Shown one piece after another: positions 25,837-35,589 of a stretch of 64,000 bases of DNA. The translations under genes were made by a program, and so were the position numbers. The DNA lies in the NCBI GenBank assembly GCA_000153145.1, contig CH672415.1:2162989-2226988 (forward strand). Direction: 5' to 3'. The stretch is from a marine actinobacterium PHSC20C1. Its GTDB lineage: Bacteria; Actinomycetota; Actinomycetes; Actinomycetales; Microbacteriaceae. Every line of letters begins with the position of its first letter. Position 1 is the stretch's first letter. The notes below the pieces were generated by a model. That model had not been told where the DNA came from. It saw nothing but the letters and a program-made list of their open reading frames with translations, and did not search any database.

Positions 25837-26649
25837 GTGTCTGATCCTCATCCCCCTGTTTCTGGCGGATCTAACCGCCGAGTACTCATCATTGCGATCG
25901 CCGTTGTCGCCGTGATTGCTGCCGCTGCCGTTGTGACATTTGTCGCGCTGACCCCCACACCCACACCGGTAGCGGCGCCGACGCGCACTCCAAGCGCAAC
26001 CCCGACGCCGACACCTACCCCAACCCCTACGCCGACTCCGACATTCGACAGGGCGAAGTTCTCGAATGACGACGCGAGCAGCCTGTGGGTTGTCGCAAAT
26101 AAGCAACGTCCGCTCAACCCCACAAGTTATGAACCCAACTTGGTGTTTGTCGACGTGCCTTACGTCTATGAGCCCTATCTGACCCCGGATGCTGCTGCCG
26201 CCGTTGTCGAAATGTTTGCGGCGTTCACTGCCGAAACGGGCCTACAGATGCAGTCGCAGAGTTCGTATCGCAGCTACTGGTCGCAAGAGAGCGTGTATGC
26301 GGGATGGGTTTCGAGTCTCGGCCAAGAGGCAGCGGATCTCACTAGCGCTCGCCCGGGCCACAGCGAGCACCAGACTGGCCTCTCGATTGACGTGAGTGCG
26401 CGGCCGGCAAACTGCACACTCGAGCAATGCTTTGGCGACACCGCGCAGGGTCAATGGTTGGCCGCGAATGGATGGAAGTACGGCTTCACCGTTCGGTATC
26501 CGCTCGGCAAGACTGACATCACGGGCTACGAGTATGAGCCGTGGCACATGCGCTTTGTTGGCAAAGCCCTCGCGACCGAATTGCACAGCACGGGCATCCA
26601 AACTCTCGAAGAGTTCTTTGGGCTGCCTGCCGCACCGACCTACGGCTAG
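25837..26649 (+). CDS. D-alanyl-D-alanine carboxypeptidase (VanY family)
   Basis: A 270-residue extracytoplasmic peptidase. After a short N-terminus comes one membrane helix (VLIIAIAVVAVIAAAAVVTF), then a Thr-Pro repeat linker at about residues 45-70, then a VanY / peptidase M15 domain. Zinc-site motifs are GHSEHQTGLSIDVS (His and Asp) and YEPWHMRFV (His). It trims the terminal D-alanine from peptidoglycan stem peptides. The Thr-Pro stretch probably spans the cell wall. Confidence 0.9.
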   Translation: MSDPHPPVSGGSNRRVLIIAIAVVAVIAAAAVVTFVALTPTPTPVAAPTRTPSATPTPTPTPTPTPTPTFDRAKFSNDDASSLWVVANKQRPLNPTSYEPNLVFVDVPYVYEPYLTPDAAAAVVEMFAAFTAETGLQMQSQSSYRSYWSQESVYAGWVSSLGQEAADLTSARPGHSEHQTGLSIDVSARPANCTLEQCFGDTAQGQWLAANGWKYGFTVRYPLGKTDITGYEYEPWHMRFVGKALATELHSTGIQTLEEFFGLPAAPTYG

Positions 26650-26673
26650 CCTCTGGCCCCCTAAACTCGTGTC

Positions 26674-27678
26674 ATGACTTCGACGCCCAGCCCCAACTCG
26701 GTCAGCTACAGCTATTTGGGGCCTGCCGGAACATTTACGGAGGCCGCGCTCAAGCAGGTTCCGGATGCTGTCGGTGCGCACTGGAAGAGCGTCAACAATG
26801 TTGGCGAAGCCCTCGATGACGTTACGAGTGGTCGCAGTGTTGCCGCAATGATTGCGATCGAGAATTCGATCGAGGGCGGAGTGAGTGCAACCCAGGATGC
26901 GCTGACGACTGTTCCCAACCTGCGCATCATTGGCGAATACCTCGTGCCTGTGAACTTCGTACTTGTCACCCGCCCGGGAAAGACGCTCGCCGACGTGAAA
27001 ATTGTCAACGCTCATCCGGTCGCCTACGCGCAAACGCGTCGCTGGCTTGATGCGAACCTTCCCAGCCATGGCCATGTGCCAGCCAGCTCGAATGTGGCAG
27101 CTGCTGCAACCCTTCTTGATACAGAGCAGGCGGATGCCGCGGTGGCCCCGCCCGGCATCACCGAGCACTACGACCTTGAGGTTGTGGCCTCAGAGATCGG
27201 CAACAACCAGAACGCAGTCACTCGCTTCGTTCTCGTGACATCGCACGCCGCCTTGCCGGAACCTACTGGTGCAGACAAGACGAGCATTATCGTCGAATTG
27301 CCAGATGATGCTCCCGGCCGACTGCTAGAGATGCTCGAGCAGTTCGCGACCCGAGGGGTCAACATGAGTCTGATCGAGTCGCGCCCGATTGGTGACTCAC
27401 TCGGACGGTACCGTTTCGTCATCGACCTTGAGGGCCACATCCTCGACGAACGTGTCGCCGATGCCCTGCTGGGGCTCAAGCGTTTCAGCCCTAACGTAAT
27501 TTTCTTGGGCAGCTATCCGCGCGCGGACAAGCTTGCGACGACGGTCACCCCTCGCTATGGGAATGACGTATTTGTTGAGGCGCGTGATTGGCTCCGAGCC
27601 CTCACAACGAGCGAGCCGACGGCGACTACTAACGCGTCTGCGATGCCTTCGAGCGAGCCTTCGGCACCCGCACAATAA
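26674..27678 (+). CDS. pheA: Prephenate dehydratase
   Basis: A 334-residue monofunctional enzyme converting prephenate to phenylpyruvate in phenylalanine synthesis. The catalytic domain starts SYLGPAGTFTEAALKQ, and the C-terminal ACT domain reads IIVELPDDAPGRLLEMLEQF with the ESRP allosteric motif (LIESRPIGDSLGRYRFV). The last 25 residues are low-complexity Thr/Ser/Ala/Pro and are encoded opposite the end of the kinase-like gene. TAAACT (26662-26667) is 6 bases before the ATG. Confidence 0.95.
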   Translation: MTSTPSPNSVSYSYLGPAGTFTEAALKQVPDAVGAHWKSVNNVGEALDDVTSGRSVAAMIAIENSIEGGVSATQDALTTVPNLRIIGEYLVPVNFVLVTRPGKTLADVKIVNAHPVAYAQTRRWLDANLPSHGHVPASSNVAAAATLLDTEQADAAVAPPGITEHYDLEVVASEIGNNQNAVTRFVLVTSHAALPEPTGADKTSIIVELPDDAPGRLLEMLEQFATRGVNMSLIESRPIGDSLGRYRFVIDLEGHILDERVADALLGLKRFSPNVIFLGSYPRADKLATTVTPRYGNDVFVEARDWLRALTTSEPTATTNASAMPSSEPSAPAQ

Positions 27679-28633
27679 GCGAAAGCGGGTCGACCCAGGC
27701 GTGGACTGATTTGGCGAGACCGAATTCATCACCGTCGAGCTGAAACTCTTCGGGACTGTCAACGATCATGTTGAGGTCACTGCCTTTCGCGTAGCGCACA
27801 TCGCGCACGTCTTTCGAGAGATCGATAATGCGTCGCCCCATCACGCTCTTGCGCAGAACGCCGTTCTCCCATGCGATCTTGTTCCAAATGTTGAGCCATC
27901 CGAAACGGCCACGTGGAACGAGTGCCGCCATGTCGAGGAAGCCGTCGTCTGGTTGCGCTTCAGGCATGAGCAGTAGTCCACCGGGCAGTGAACCGCAATT
28001 GCCGATAATTACAGTGTGGGCGCTGAGCGACCGGTTAGGGGCGCCATCCACGCTGTACCGCAGCTTCACGGGCCGAAGTTCTGGAATGGATCGCGCAATG
28101 CCGTCAACGTAAGCCAGCCAGCCAACAGCTTTCTTGAGCTTCGTGCTCGTGTTCTTGATCATCTTGGCGTCGAGCCCGAGGCCGGCCATCACTAGGAAGG
28201 CATGCTCTTCATGGTCGTCGTTGCTGCGCACAATTTCGACCATGCCTAGGTCAAGGGGACGGTCTTGGCCAGTGAAAGCGATCTCCACGCTCTCGCGAAT
28301 GTTTCCAGTGGGCAAATCTAGATTGCGGGCGAGTAGGTTGCCGGTTCCTACCGGAACGACGGCCATCGCGACGCCACTTCCGCGGAGTGCTTCGGCGACA
28401 GCGCGCACGGTTCCATCGCCGCCTGCTGCGAGCACAACATCCGCACCGCGTCGAATTGCGCTGCCGGTGACGCCCTGGCCGGAGTCGATCTCGGTCGTCG
28501 AGAACCACAGGGTTGTCGCCCAATCCGCTTGCTTCGCGGCAGCGTTGACCGTCTTCTTCAGCTTCGCAACGTCAACCTTGATGGGGTTGTAAACGACAGC
28601 AGCTTTGCGTTTCGACGTTCGGGGGGTGGGCAC
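27629..28633 (-). CDS. Diacylglycerol kinase-family lipid kinase
   Basis: A 334-residue member of the DAGK_cat / YegS-like family. The nucleotide-binding motif is VLAAGGDGTVRAVAEAL, followed by VVPVGTGNLLARNLDLP. It is cytoplasmic or peripheral and probably phosphorylates a lipid or sphingoid-like substrate. The last 50 bases overlap pheA, convergently. GTG start, 6 bases after TAGCGT. Confidence 0.9.
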   Translation of the reverse strand: MPTPRTSKRKAAVVYNPIKVDVAKLKKTVNAAAKQADWATTLWFSTTEIDSGQGVTGSAIRRGADVVLAAGGDGTVRAVAEALRGSGVAMAVVPVGTGNLLARNLDLPTGNIRESVEIAFTGQDRPLDLGMVEIVRSNDDHEEHAFLVMAGLGLDAKMIKNTSTKLKKAVGWLAYVDGIARSIPELRPVKLRYSVDGAPNRSLSAHTVIIGNCGSLPGGLLLMPEAQPDDGFLDMAALVPRGRFGWLNIWNKIAWENGVLRKSVMGRRIIDLSKDVRDVRYAKGSDLNMIVDSPEEFQLDGDEFGLAKSVHAWVDPLSLIVRVPKARSKASQTR

Positions 28634-28639
28634 AGATAA

Positions 28640-28664
28640 ACGCTACGCCATCAATCGGTAGGCT
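28640..28664. promoter_or_regulatory. Divergent leaderless promoters, lipid kinase / serS
   Basis: The gap between the two GTG start codons is only 37 bases. It contains TAGCGT on the minus strand (28640-28645) and TAGGCT on the plus strand (28659-28664), each exactly 6 bases from its start codon. Confidence 0.6.
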
Positions 28665-28670
28665 GTAGGG

Positions 28671-29936
28671 GTGATTGACCCCCAAATTCTTAGAGAAAAC
28701 CCCGAAGCCGTGCGGCAATCGCAAATCGCCCGCGGAGCCTCGGTTCAGTTGGTCGACGACGCTATTGCCGCCGACCAGAAGCGTCGCGCAAGCATCGGCG
28801 AATTCGAGGCGCTCAGGGCTGAGCAGAACAGCTTCGGCAAGCAGGTTGCTCAGGCCCCTCCCGAAGAGAAAAAGGCACTCGTCGCTGAGGCCCAAAAGCT
28901 TGCTGCTCGCGTGAAGGCGGCACAGTCAGTATCGGCAGAGGCAGAGGCAGATTTCACTCGCATCGTCGGTGCAATTGGCAACATCGCCGTCGACGGTGTG
29001 CCCGTTGGTGGCGAGGATGATTGGGAGCTTGTACGAGAAGTCGGCACCCCGGCATCGTTCGACTTTGAACCGCGTGACCACGCTGACCTCGGCGAGATTC
29101 TCGGTGCCATCGACATTCCTCGCGGAGTGAAGGTATCGGGCAGCCGTTTCTACTTCCTCAAGGGCGTTGGCGCGCGACTCGAACTTGGCCTCATGAACAT
29201 GGCCCTCGATCGCGCTATCGCCGGAGACTTCATCCCGCTCATCACCCCGACTCTTGTACGCCCAGAAATCATGGCGGGGACCGGGTTCCTTGGCGAGCAC
29301 TCTGACGAGGTCTATTACCTTCCTGCCGACGAGTTGTATCTCACGGGTACGAGTGAGGTTGCGCTCGCCGGGTACCACTCCGATGAGATTCTTGACCTCT
29401 CGAAGGGCGCCCTGCGGTACGCCGGCTGGTCGACCTGTTACCGCCGTGAAGCTGGTTCTGCAGGTAAAGATAATCGCGGCATCTTGCGCGTGCACCAGTT
29501 CAACAAGCTCGAGATGTTCAGCTATGTGCTGCCCGAGAATGCGCTCGAAGAACACGAGCGACTTCTGGCATTTCAGGAGTCAATGCTTCAAGCCTGCGAA
29601 CTCAGCTACCGCGTGATTGATGTCGCCGGTGGAGACCTCGGCTCGAGCGCTGCTCGCAAGTTCGACATTGAAGCGTGGGTTCCCACGCAGGGCGCCTACC
29701 GCGAACTCACGTCAACTTCCAACTGCACGACCTATCAGGCGCGCAGGCTCGACATCCGCTACCGCACCGAAACGGGCAAGACTGCACCGGTCGCAACGCT
29801 CAACGGAACTCTCGCAACCACCCGCTGGTTGGTTGCCATTCTTGAAACTCACCAACAGCCCGACGGGTCAGTCGTAGTGCCACAAGCTCTGCGCCCCTAC
29901 CTCGGCGGGCTCGAAGTATTGGAGCCAATCGCGTGA
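28671..29936 (+). CDS. serS: Seryl-tRNA synthetase
   Basis: A 421-residue class II synthetase charging tRNA-Ser. It has the N-terminal coiled-coil arm (residues about 30-100, rich in Ala, Glu and Lys), motif 2 in [20 protein letters not shown] and motif 3 in [16 protein letters not shown]. The N-terminus [17 protein letters not shown] is typical. Two tRNA-Ser genes lie 5-7 kb downstream. The GTG start appears to be the first base of the transcript. Confidence 0.97.
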   Translation: MIDPQILRENPEAVRQSQIARGASVQLVDDAIAADQKRRASIGEFEALRAEQNSFGKQVAQAPPEEKKALVAEAQKLAARVKAAQSVSAEAEADFTRIVGAIGNIAVDGVPVGGEDDWELVREVGTPASFDFEPRDHADLGEILGAIDIPRGVKVSGSRFYFLKGVGARLELGLMNMALDRAIAGDFIPLITPTLVRPEIMAGTGFLGEHSDEVYYLPADELYLTGTSEVALAGYHSDEILDLSKGALRYAGWSTCYRREAGSAGKDNRGILRVHQFNKLEMFSYVLPENALEEHERLLAFQESMLQACELSYRVIDVAGGDLGSSAARKFDIEAWVPTQGAYRELTSTSNCTTYQARRLDIRYRTETGKTAPVATLNGTLATTRWLVAILETHQQPDGSVVVPQALRPYLGGLEVLEPIA

Positions 29937-30748
29937 CTACTGCAGCACACGATGACCGCTGGATGATCGCACTCGACATTGACGGCACGGTGCTGCTCGA
30001 GTCTGGCGAAATGAATGACGCCGTTGCTGCGGCTGTCGCGAAGGTTCGGGATGCCGGCCACGAAGTCATGTTGGCGACCGGTCGCTCGGTTGCCATGACC
30101 CTGCCGATTCTGCGCAAGCTTGGACTTAAGCCTCAGTATGTTGTGTGCTCCAACGGTGCGATCACCCTTAAGCGCGATCCGCTTGGTGAAGGTGGCTACA
30201 CGCGCGAATTCGTGGAGATGTTTAATCCCCGAGACGTACTGACGAGCATCAAGGAGCACTTGGGTTCGGCGAATTACGCGGTAGAGGATGCGACTGGCAA
30301 GTTCTTCGTGAATGGCAAGTTCCCGGATGGCGCGCTTGGTGCTGTCAGCGAAGATGTCGCTTTTGACGAACTCGTGAAGGTTCAGGCGACTCGTGTCGTT
30401 GTCATTTCTCCTCAACACCAGGTGGACGATTTTCTCGCGGTTGTCGAGAAAATGGGTCTCCACAAGGTCAGCTACAACGTTGGCTGGACGGCGTGGCTCG
30501 ACATCGCGCCCGATGGTGTCAACAAGTCAACGGCGCTCGAAAATGTGCGCTCGCGCCTCGGCATCCCGCGCACGCGAGTGCTGGCCATGGGGGACGGGCG
30601 CAACGACATCGACATGCTCGAATGGGCAGCCATGCACGGCCGCGGTGTTGCCATGGGGCAAGCTCCGGACGACGTGCGTGCGGTCGCCAACGAGGTCACC
30701 GAGAGTGACCTCAATGACGGTGCCGCGTTGGTGCTCGACGCTTTTTAG
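29933..30748 (+). CDS. HAD-superfamily hydrolase (Cof type)
   Basis: A 271-residue phosphatase. Motif I is [13 protein letters not shown] and the last motif is [17 protein letters not shown]; the C2 cap lies between them. Such enzymes dephosphorylate sugar phosphates or flavin-like compounds. The GTG overlaps the serS stop (GTGA), so it is translationally coupled to serS. Confidence 0.92.
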   Translation: MTTAAHDDRWMIALDIDGTVLLESGEMNDAVAAAVAKVRDAGHEVMLATGRSVAMTLPILRKLGLKPQYVVCSNGAITLKRDPLGEGGYTREFVEMFNPRDVLTSIKEHLGSANYAVEDATGKFFVNGKFPDGALGAVSEDVAFDELVKVQATRVVVISPQHQVDDFLAVVEKMGLHKVSYNVGWTAWLDIAPDGVNKSTALENVRSRLGIPRTRVLAMGDGRNDIDMLEWAAMHGRGVAMGQAPDDVRAVANEVTESDLNDGAALVLDAF

Positions 30749-30780
30749 TCGCGCACGAATTTGGTACCTCTCGACGCTTT

Positions 30781-32100
30781 CTAGAGTTCGCTGAGCGCTT
30801 CGTCGTAGATCGCCATCGCGCGCGCAACTTCTTCGGCAGTTACGACGGCTGGCGGCACGACGTGGATGCGGTTGTCTGCAATGAATGGCAGTAGTCCGCG
30901 CTTCATGAGTGCCGCTTTCACTCGGCCCATGTTCGCGGCACTGAGTGGCTCGCGGGTGTTGCGGTCGGCAACGAGTTCCATTGCCCAGAACACTCCGGTG
31001 CCTCGTACTTCGCCGATGCAGTCGTGTTTGGCGGCGAGGGCGGCGAGGCCGGGGGCGATGTGGTCGCGGCCGATCATGGCAGCGTTTTCTACGATGCCTT
31101 CATCTTCCATTGCGGTGATGGAGGCGACGATGGACGCGGCAGCGATCGGGTGGCCGGAGTAGGTGAGACCGCCAGGGAAGACGCGTTCATCGAAGGTTGC
31201 TGCGATCGCATCGGAGATGATCACGCCACCGACGGGGATGTATCCCGAGTTCACACCCTTGGCGAAGGTGATGAGGTCGGGCTTTATGTCAAAGGCGTCA
31301 AAGGCGAACCAGTTGCCGGTGCGGCCGAAGCCGACCATGACTTCATCGAGAATCACGAGGATGCCGTACTTGTCTGCGATTGCGCGTACGCCAGCCATGT
31401 AGCCGGGTGGTGGCATCAGTACCCCGGCTGTGCCAGGAATTGATTCGAGCAGAATTGCCGCGATGGAGTCTGATCCTTCGGCCTGAATGGTGCGCTCGAG
31501 GTGGTGCAGTGCACGTTCGGATTCTTGCTCGGGGGAGTCGGCCCAAAACTCGGAGCGGTATTCGTAGGGGCCAAATACGTGCACGTGGGCGCGCGCGTAT
31601 TCGTTGGGGATTCGGCGCCAGTCGCCGGTGGCCACAATCGCCGATCCGGTGTTGCCGTGGTACGAACGGTAGCGCGAGATGATTTTGTCGCGACCGGTGT
31701 GAAGGCGAGCCATGCGGATCGCATTCTCGTTGGCATCCGCTCCGCCGTTGGTGAAGAAGACCTTGTTCATTCCCTCTGGAGCGTGTTCGGTGACTTTGCG
31801 GGCTGCTTCGCCGCGAATGTTGATGGCGTGTGCCGGGGCGACAGTCGCCATGATGTCGGCCTGTGCTTTGATGCCCGCGATCACTGCCGGATGCTGGTGC
31901 CCGATGTTGACGTTGACGAGTTGACTTGAGAAGTCGAGGTACTCGTTACCTTCGTTGTCCCAGACGGTGCTGCCGAGGCCACCTTCGATTACGAGAGGGT
32001 TCAGCGCGCCCTGTGCCGACCAGGAGTGAAACACGTGAGCGCGGTCGAGCGCGACGGTTTCGGCGTTGTTGTGATTGCTGGATGCGGGCGCGGAATTCAT
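30781..32100 (-). CDS. Class III aminotransferase
   Basis: A 439-residue PLP-dependent aminotransferase of the omega-amino-acid / 4-aminobutyrate group. Features are FFTNGGADANENAIRMAR, the PLP aspartate in LVILDEVMVGFGRTG, and the Schiff-base lysine in LITFAKGVNSGYIPVGG. The ATG at 32100 follows AAAGGTG; the open frame runs 11 codons further upstream. It is divergent from a PucR-type activator that probably controls it. The substrate is unknown. Confidence 0.92.
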   Translation of the reverse strand: MNSAPASSNHNNAETVALDRAHVFHSWSAQGALNPLVIEGGLGSTVWDNEGNEYLDFSSQLVNVNIGHQHPAVIAGIKAQADIMATVAPAHAINIRGEAARKVTEHAPEGMNKVFFTNGGADANENAIRMARLHTGRDKIISRYRSYHGNTGSAIVATGDWRRIPNEYARAHVHVFGPYEYRSEFWADSPEQESERALHHLERTIQAEGSDSIAAILLESIPGTAGVLMPPPGYMAGVRAIADKYGILVILDEVMVGFGRTGNWFAFDAFDIKPDLITFAKGVNSGYIPVGGVIISDAIAATFDERVFPGGLTYSGHPIAAASIVASITAMEDEGIVENAAMIGRDHIAPGLAALAAKHDCIGEVRGTGVFWAMELVADRNTREPLSAANMGRVKAALMKRGLLPFIADNRIHVVPPAVVTAEEVARAMAIYDEALSEL

Positions 32101-32233
32101 GGGGCACCTTTCGTGGCTGAGGCTGATACTCAACTATCGCGTGCGGGCGCTGTCAAGCATCTGCCAATTTGTATAGTTCTGCTGAGATTGTTCGACATAA
32201 TGGAGGAACACGACTCGGGAGGGGAGATTCCGG

Positions 32234-33769
32234 ATGCTCCCAACAATTTCTTGGTTGCTTACGAAGAAGAATTTGCGTCTGAACATTGTCGACGCGGGCT
32301 CTCACCGCCGACATCCCGAACGAATGGCCGCCCCAATTTCTTGGGTGCACAGTTCTGACCTCGACGATCCCACTCCCTTTCTGAGCAGCGGAAACGTGCT
32401 CCTCACTGACGGCGCACAGTTTGGTTTCGACGCAGCCGCAGAACGTTACGACTACGACGTCTATGTTGCGCGCCTTGTAGACGCAGAGATTGTTGGGCTT
32501 GGCTTTGCCACCCGCTTCTTGCATCAGGGGATGCCTCCCGCTCTGGCTCGTGCCTGCGAACGCGTGGGACTTCCTCTTATAGACGTTCCAGATCGGGTTC
32601 CCTTTATTGCGGTGATCCGGGAAGTTGCCGACCAGATCGCGGCGGAACGCAGTCGGCGAATGGAATGGTCAATCTCTGCGCACAAAGCAATCTCACGGGC
32701 GGCACTTCGGCCAAACGGATTACGCTCAATTCTGATTGAGCTTGAACGGCAGCTGTCGTGCTGGGTTGGGCTGTTCGACACGACAGGCAACCCCGTGCTC
32801 GTGCCAGCGCAACAGCCCTCCGATGACCGGTTCGCGGCACCGGTGCGGGACGAGGTGGCTCAGGCGTTGCGCAAGGGGCGCCGGTCATCCACAAGTCTCA
32901 CTCTCGATTCGGGGCAAGTGACGATTCAGACTCTTGGGCACAGCGGTCAATTGCGCGGGGCACTCGCCCTGGGTCGTGGGGTGCCGCTCGATCGCGCCGA
33001 GAACGAACTTGTGACGAGCGTTATTGCGTTGGCGACTCTCGCGCTTGAACAGAATCGCGAGCTCGAAGCGACGCGTGGCCACGTGCGCTCGACGCTTCTT
33101 GAGCTGCTGCTCGCCGGCAACGTAACCGCCGCACGTGCGAGCGCTTCTGAGCTCTGGGGAGCGTTGCCTGCGGCACCGCTCAGCATTGTGGTTTTTCCGC
33201 GAGATGTGCGCAGCCACTACGTTCTTGACGCGCTCGAACTGCTCGCCCTCGATCGCAACGGCCACGTCTTCTTTGGCGTTCGCGACGAACTCACGGTAGT
33301 AATCGCCGAACTTAATGCCGGACAGCGGGCTGTTGCCGATCTCGTTACCGCCCACAACCTCGGCGCGGGAAGCGCCGCCGCCGCAGAATATTCAGAACTG
33401 AACGTAGCGCTCGGGCAGGCATCCACCGCACTGCGGGCGTCACGGGGGAGTGTTGGCATTGCCGACTTCACCGACATCGCCGACACCGGGATGCTCGGGG
33501 TGCTGCACGCGGCGGGTGCTGAGCAGGTGGCGCACCGAGTCCTCACGCCACTCACCGATTTCGATGCCGAGCATTCGGCAGCCCTTGTGGATACGCTGCG
33601 CTCCTGGCTCGCGCATGAGTGCTCGTGGGGTGCGACGGCTGCTCACGTGGGGGTGCACCGGCACACAGTGCGGTCACGAATTGACCAGGCGGCGGGCATC
33701 CTCGACCTTGATTTGGAGTCTTTCGAGGGTCGGCTTGAGGCGTGGGCGGCGTTACGGATGCTCGAGTAA
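32234..33769 (+). CDS. PucR-family transcriptional regulator
   Basis: A 511-residue regulator. It has an N-terminal purine-catabolism-type sensor domain (residues about 1-120, with FLSSGNVLLTDGAQFGF), a middle GGDEF-like degenerate region, and the C-terminal PucR helix-turn-helix (GATAAHVGVHRHTVRSRID). GGAGGGGAG precedes the ATG. It is divergent from the aminotransferase gene, which suggests control of amine or nitrogen-compound catabolism. Confidence 0.9.
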   Translation: MLPTISWLLTKKNLRLNIVDAGSHRRHPERMAAPISWVHSSDLDDPTPFLSSGNVLLTDGAQFGFDAAAERYDYDVYVARLVDAEIVGLGFATRFLHQGMPPALARACERVGLPLIDVPDRVPFIAVIREVADQIAAERSRRMEWSISAHKAISRAALRPNGLRSILIELERQLSCWVGLFDTTGNPVLVPAQQPSDDRFAAPVRDEVAQALRKGRRSSTSLTLDSGQVTIQTLGHSGQLRGALALGRGVPLDRAENELVTSVIALATLALEQNRELEATRGHVRSTLLELLLAGNVTAARASASELWGALPAAPLSIVVFPRDVRSHYVLDALELLALDRNGHVFFGVRDELTVVIAELNAGQRAVADLVTAHNLGAGSAAAAEYSELNVALGQASTALRASRGSVGIADFTDIADTGMLGVLHAAGAEQVAHRVLTPLTDFDAEHSAALVDTLRSWLAHECSWGATAAHVGVHRHTVRSRIDQAAGILDLDLESFEGRLEAWAALRMLE

Positions 33770-33856
33770 GACCACTACCCCCATTTCGCGCGTTCTAGCC
33801 TGCCTTTCAGGTACGCGACGCGGGCATCCGTTACACTCTGAACTTGCGCTATGCAG

Positions 33857-33941
33857 GGAGGGCTGTCCGAGCGGCCGATGGAGCCAGTCTTGAAAACTGG
33901 TGGGCAGAGATGTCTCGTGGGTTCGAATCCCACGCCCTCCG
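33857..33941 (+). tRNA. tRNA-Ser (anticodon UGA)
   Basis: An 85-base class II tRNA. The acceptor stem GGAGGGC (33857-33863) pairs with GCCCTCC (33934-33940), the discriminator is G, the anticodon loop CTTGAAA carries TGA, the variable arm is long, and the T loop GTTCGAATC is present. CCA is not encoded. Confidence 0.96.
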
Positions 33942-33986
33942 CACTGCGTGTCATGTCTTGTGTCCGGTGAATGAAAGGGGAGTGCG

Positions 33987-35276
33987 ATGAGTGAACTTCG
34001 TCCACGCTCAGAGTTGCGCTCGCGCTCTGTTGTTCGCGCTGACCTCAAAAAAACGCCAACGGTGCAAGGGTTGGCACGTCACGGTCGGTTGAAGAAGCCG
34101 GGCCCGTGGGGTTCGATTGCAAAAATTGTTGCCGCAACGCTTGCCGTGTTGATGGTCAGTGGTGCCGCTGTTGGTGCCGTTGCCTTCGACAGCATTTATG
34201 GCCAGCGCGACACCGTTTCGCTCTTGGGCGAAACAGAAGGACCGCCGCCTCAGATCGGCAGCTATGAGGGTGGATTCAACATTCTCATCGCCGGTAGCGA
34301 TACTCGAGAAGATCAGGGCGGCATCGGCGGAACGACGGCTGATGCTTCTGGTGAACTCAACGACGTGAACATGATTTTGCACGTAGCGGCCGACCGCCAG
34401 TCCGCAGTCGCAATCAGCTTTCCGCGGGACATGGTTATGGGCATTCCTGAGTGCCCCAGCGCTGACGGTAGCTACAACAAGTACTACTCAACTGAAGCGC
34501 TCAACACTGCACTTTCTTACGGTGGCCTGCCCTGCGTCGCTCTGACACTGTCAGAATTTACTGGACTCGACATTCAGTTTGCCGGAATCATTAAATTTGA
34601 TGGCGTGATCGAGATGACGAACGCCATCGGCGGCGTTGATGTCTGCATCAACGGCCCACTCGTCGATGAGTACACCGGCATCAACCTTCCTGAGGCTGGC
34701 ACCTACAAGCTGAAGGGCTGGAAGGCTCTCGCATTCCTGCGTTCACGTCACGGTGTCGGCGACGGTAGCGACCTGACCCGCATCAGCTCACAGCAGGTGT
34801 ACCTCTCGTCGATGGTGCGCACTCTCAAGAGCTCGGAAACGCTCGGCGACTACAAGAAGCTTTACAACCTTGCGGATGCCGCAATTGCGAACATGCAGCT
34901 CTCCAAGGGACTTTCCGATATCCCCACAATGGTGTCGATCGCTCTCGCGCTGAAAGACATTCCGTTGGATCGCATCCAGTTCGTGCAGTACCCCGGAACG
35001 ACCGGTGGCACTGGAGTGTACGAGAACAAGGTTCAGCCCAACGAGTACCTTGGTGACCAGCTGATGGCACTGGTTGCGGCAGACCAGCCGTTTGCCCTTG
35101 AAGAGGCTACGGATGGTCAAGGTTCAGAGCTTGACCCGAACGCACCCGTCGCTGAACCTAAGCCAGAAGCAACCGAAAGTTCGACCGCAGCTCCCGTGGA
35201 AGAGGATCTGGAAGTGCTCGATATCCGTGGCCAGAGTGCGGCAACATACAGTTGCTCGGTCACCAACTACTACTAA
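33987..35276 (+). CDS. LytR-CpsA-Psr (LCP) family protein
   Basis: A 429-residue membrane-anchored protein. A positively charged cytoplasmic N-terminus of about 45 residues precedes one helix (IAKIVAATLAVLMVSGAAVG), then an extracellular LCP domain with NILIAGSDTR, ISFPRDMVMGIP and LAFLRSRHGVGDGSDLTRI. LCP enzymes attach teichoic-acid-like or arabinogalactan-type polymers to peptidoglycan. The acidic, Pro/Glu-rich C-terminus ends in CSVTNYY. AGGGGAG precedes the ATG. Confidence 0.94.
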   Translation: MSELRPRSELRSRSVVRADLKKTPTVQGLARHGRLKKPGPWGSIAKIVAATLAVLMVSGAAVGAVAFDSIYGQRDTVSLLGETEGPPPQIGSYEGGFNILIAGSDTREDQGGIGGTTADASGELNDVNMILHVAADRQSAVAISFPRDMVMGIPECPSADGSYNKYYSTEALNTALSYGGLPCVALTLSEFTGLDIQFAGIIKFDGVIEMTNAIGGVDVCINGPLVDEYTGINLPEAGTYKLKGWKALAFLRSRHGVGDGSDLTRISSQQVYLSSMVRTLKSSETLGDYKKLYNLADAAIANMQLSKGLSDIPTMVSIALALKDIPLDRIQFVQYPGTTGGTGVYENKVQPNEYLGDQLMALVAADQPFALEEATDGQGSELDPNAPVAEPKPEATESSTAAPVEEDLEVLDIRGQSAATYSCSVTNYY

Positions 35277-35341
35277 ACCAGCCCAGTCCCCGCTCGGTTC
35301 GTCGTTCCGCTCATGAGCGGTTATGATTGCTGAGTACGTCT

Positions 35342-35430
35342 GGAGACGTCGCATAGTCCGGCCTAGTGCACCACCCTGCTAAGGTGGAGTACCCGTAAGG
35401 GTACCGAGAGTTCAAATCTCTCCGTCTCCG
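35342..35430 (+). tRNA. tRNA-Ser (anticodon GCU)
   Basis: An 89-base class II tRNA. The acceptor stem GGAGACG (35342-35348) pairs with CGTCTCC (35423-35429), with discriminator G. The anticodon loop CTGCTAA carries GCT, and the long variable arm and the T loop GTTCAAATC are present. CCA is not encoded. Confidence 0.95.
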
Positions 35431-35589
35431 CAAAATTGCTGGTCAGATCCCGTTTGTTGGGGCGCAGCCACTGCCCGCGGCATGTTGGTGCTGCAACTAC
35501 TTGATTCGCGATCGAGCTCACGCCAACACTCAGCGAATAGTCTTCTTTGCACCGGCCACCGTAACGATGGTCAGCCGAGAGGATGATTT

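Noticed and set aside
25970-26042. Tandem ACNCCN repeat in DNA, possible microsatellite
   Set aside because: It encodes the Thr-Pro linker of the VanY protein and is explained by it.
33752-34048. ORFs antisense to tRNA-Ser(UGA)
   Set aside because: They contain the GFEPTRH-type sequence produced by reading a tRNA on the wrong strand.
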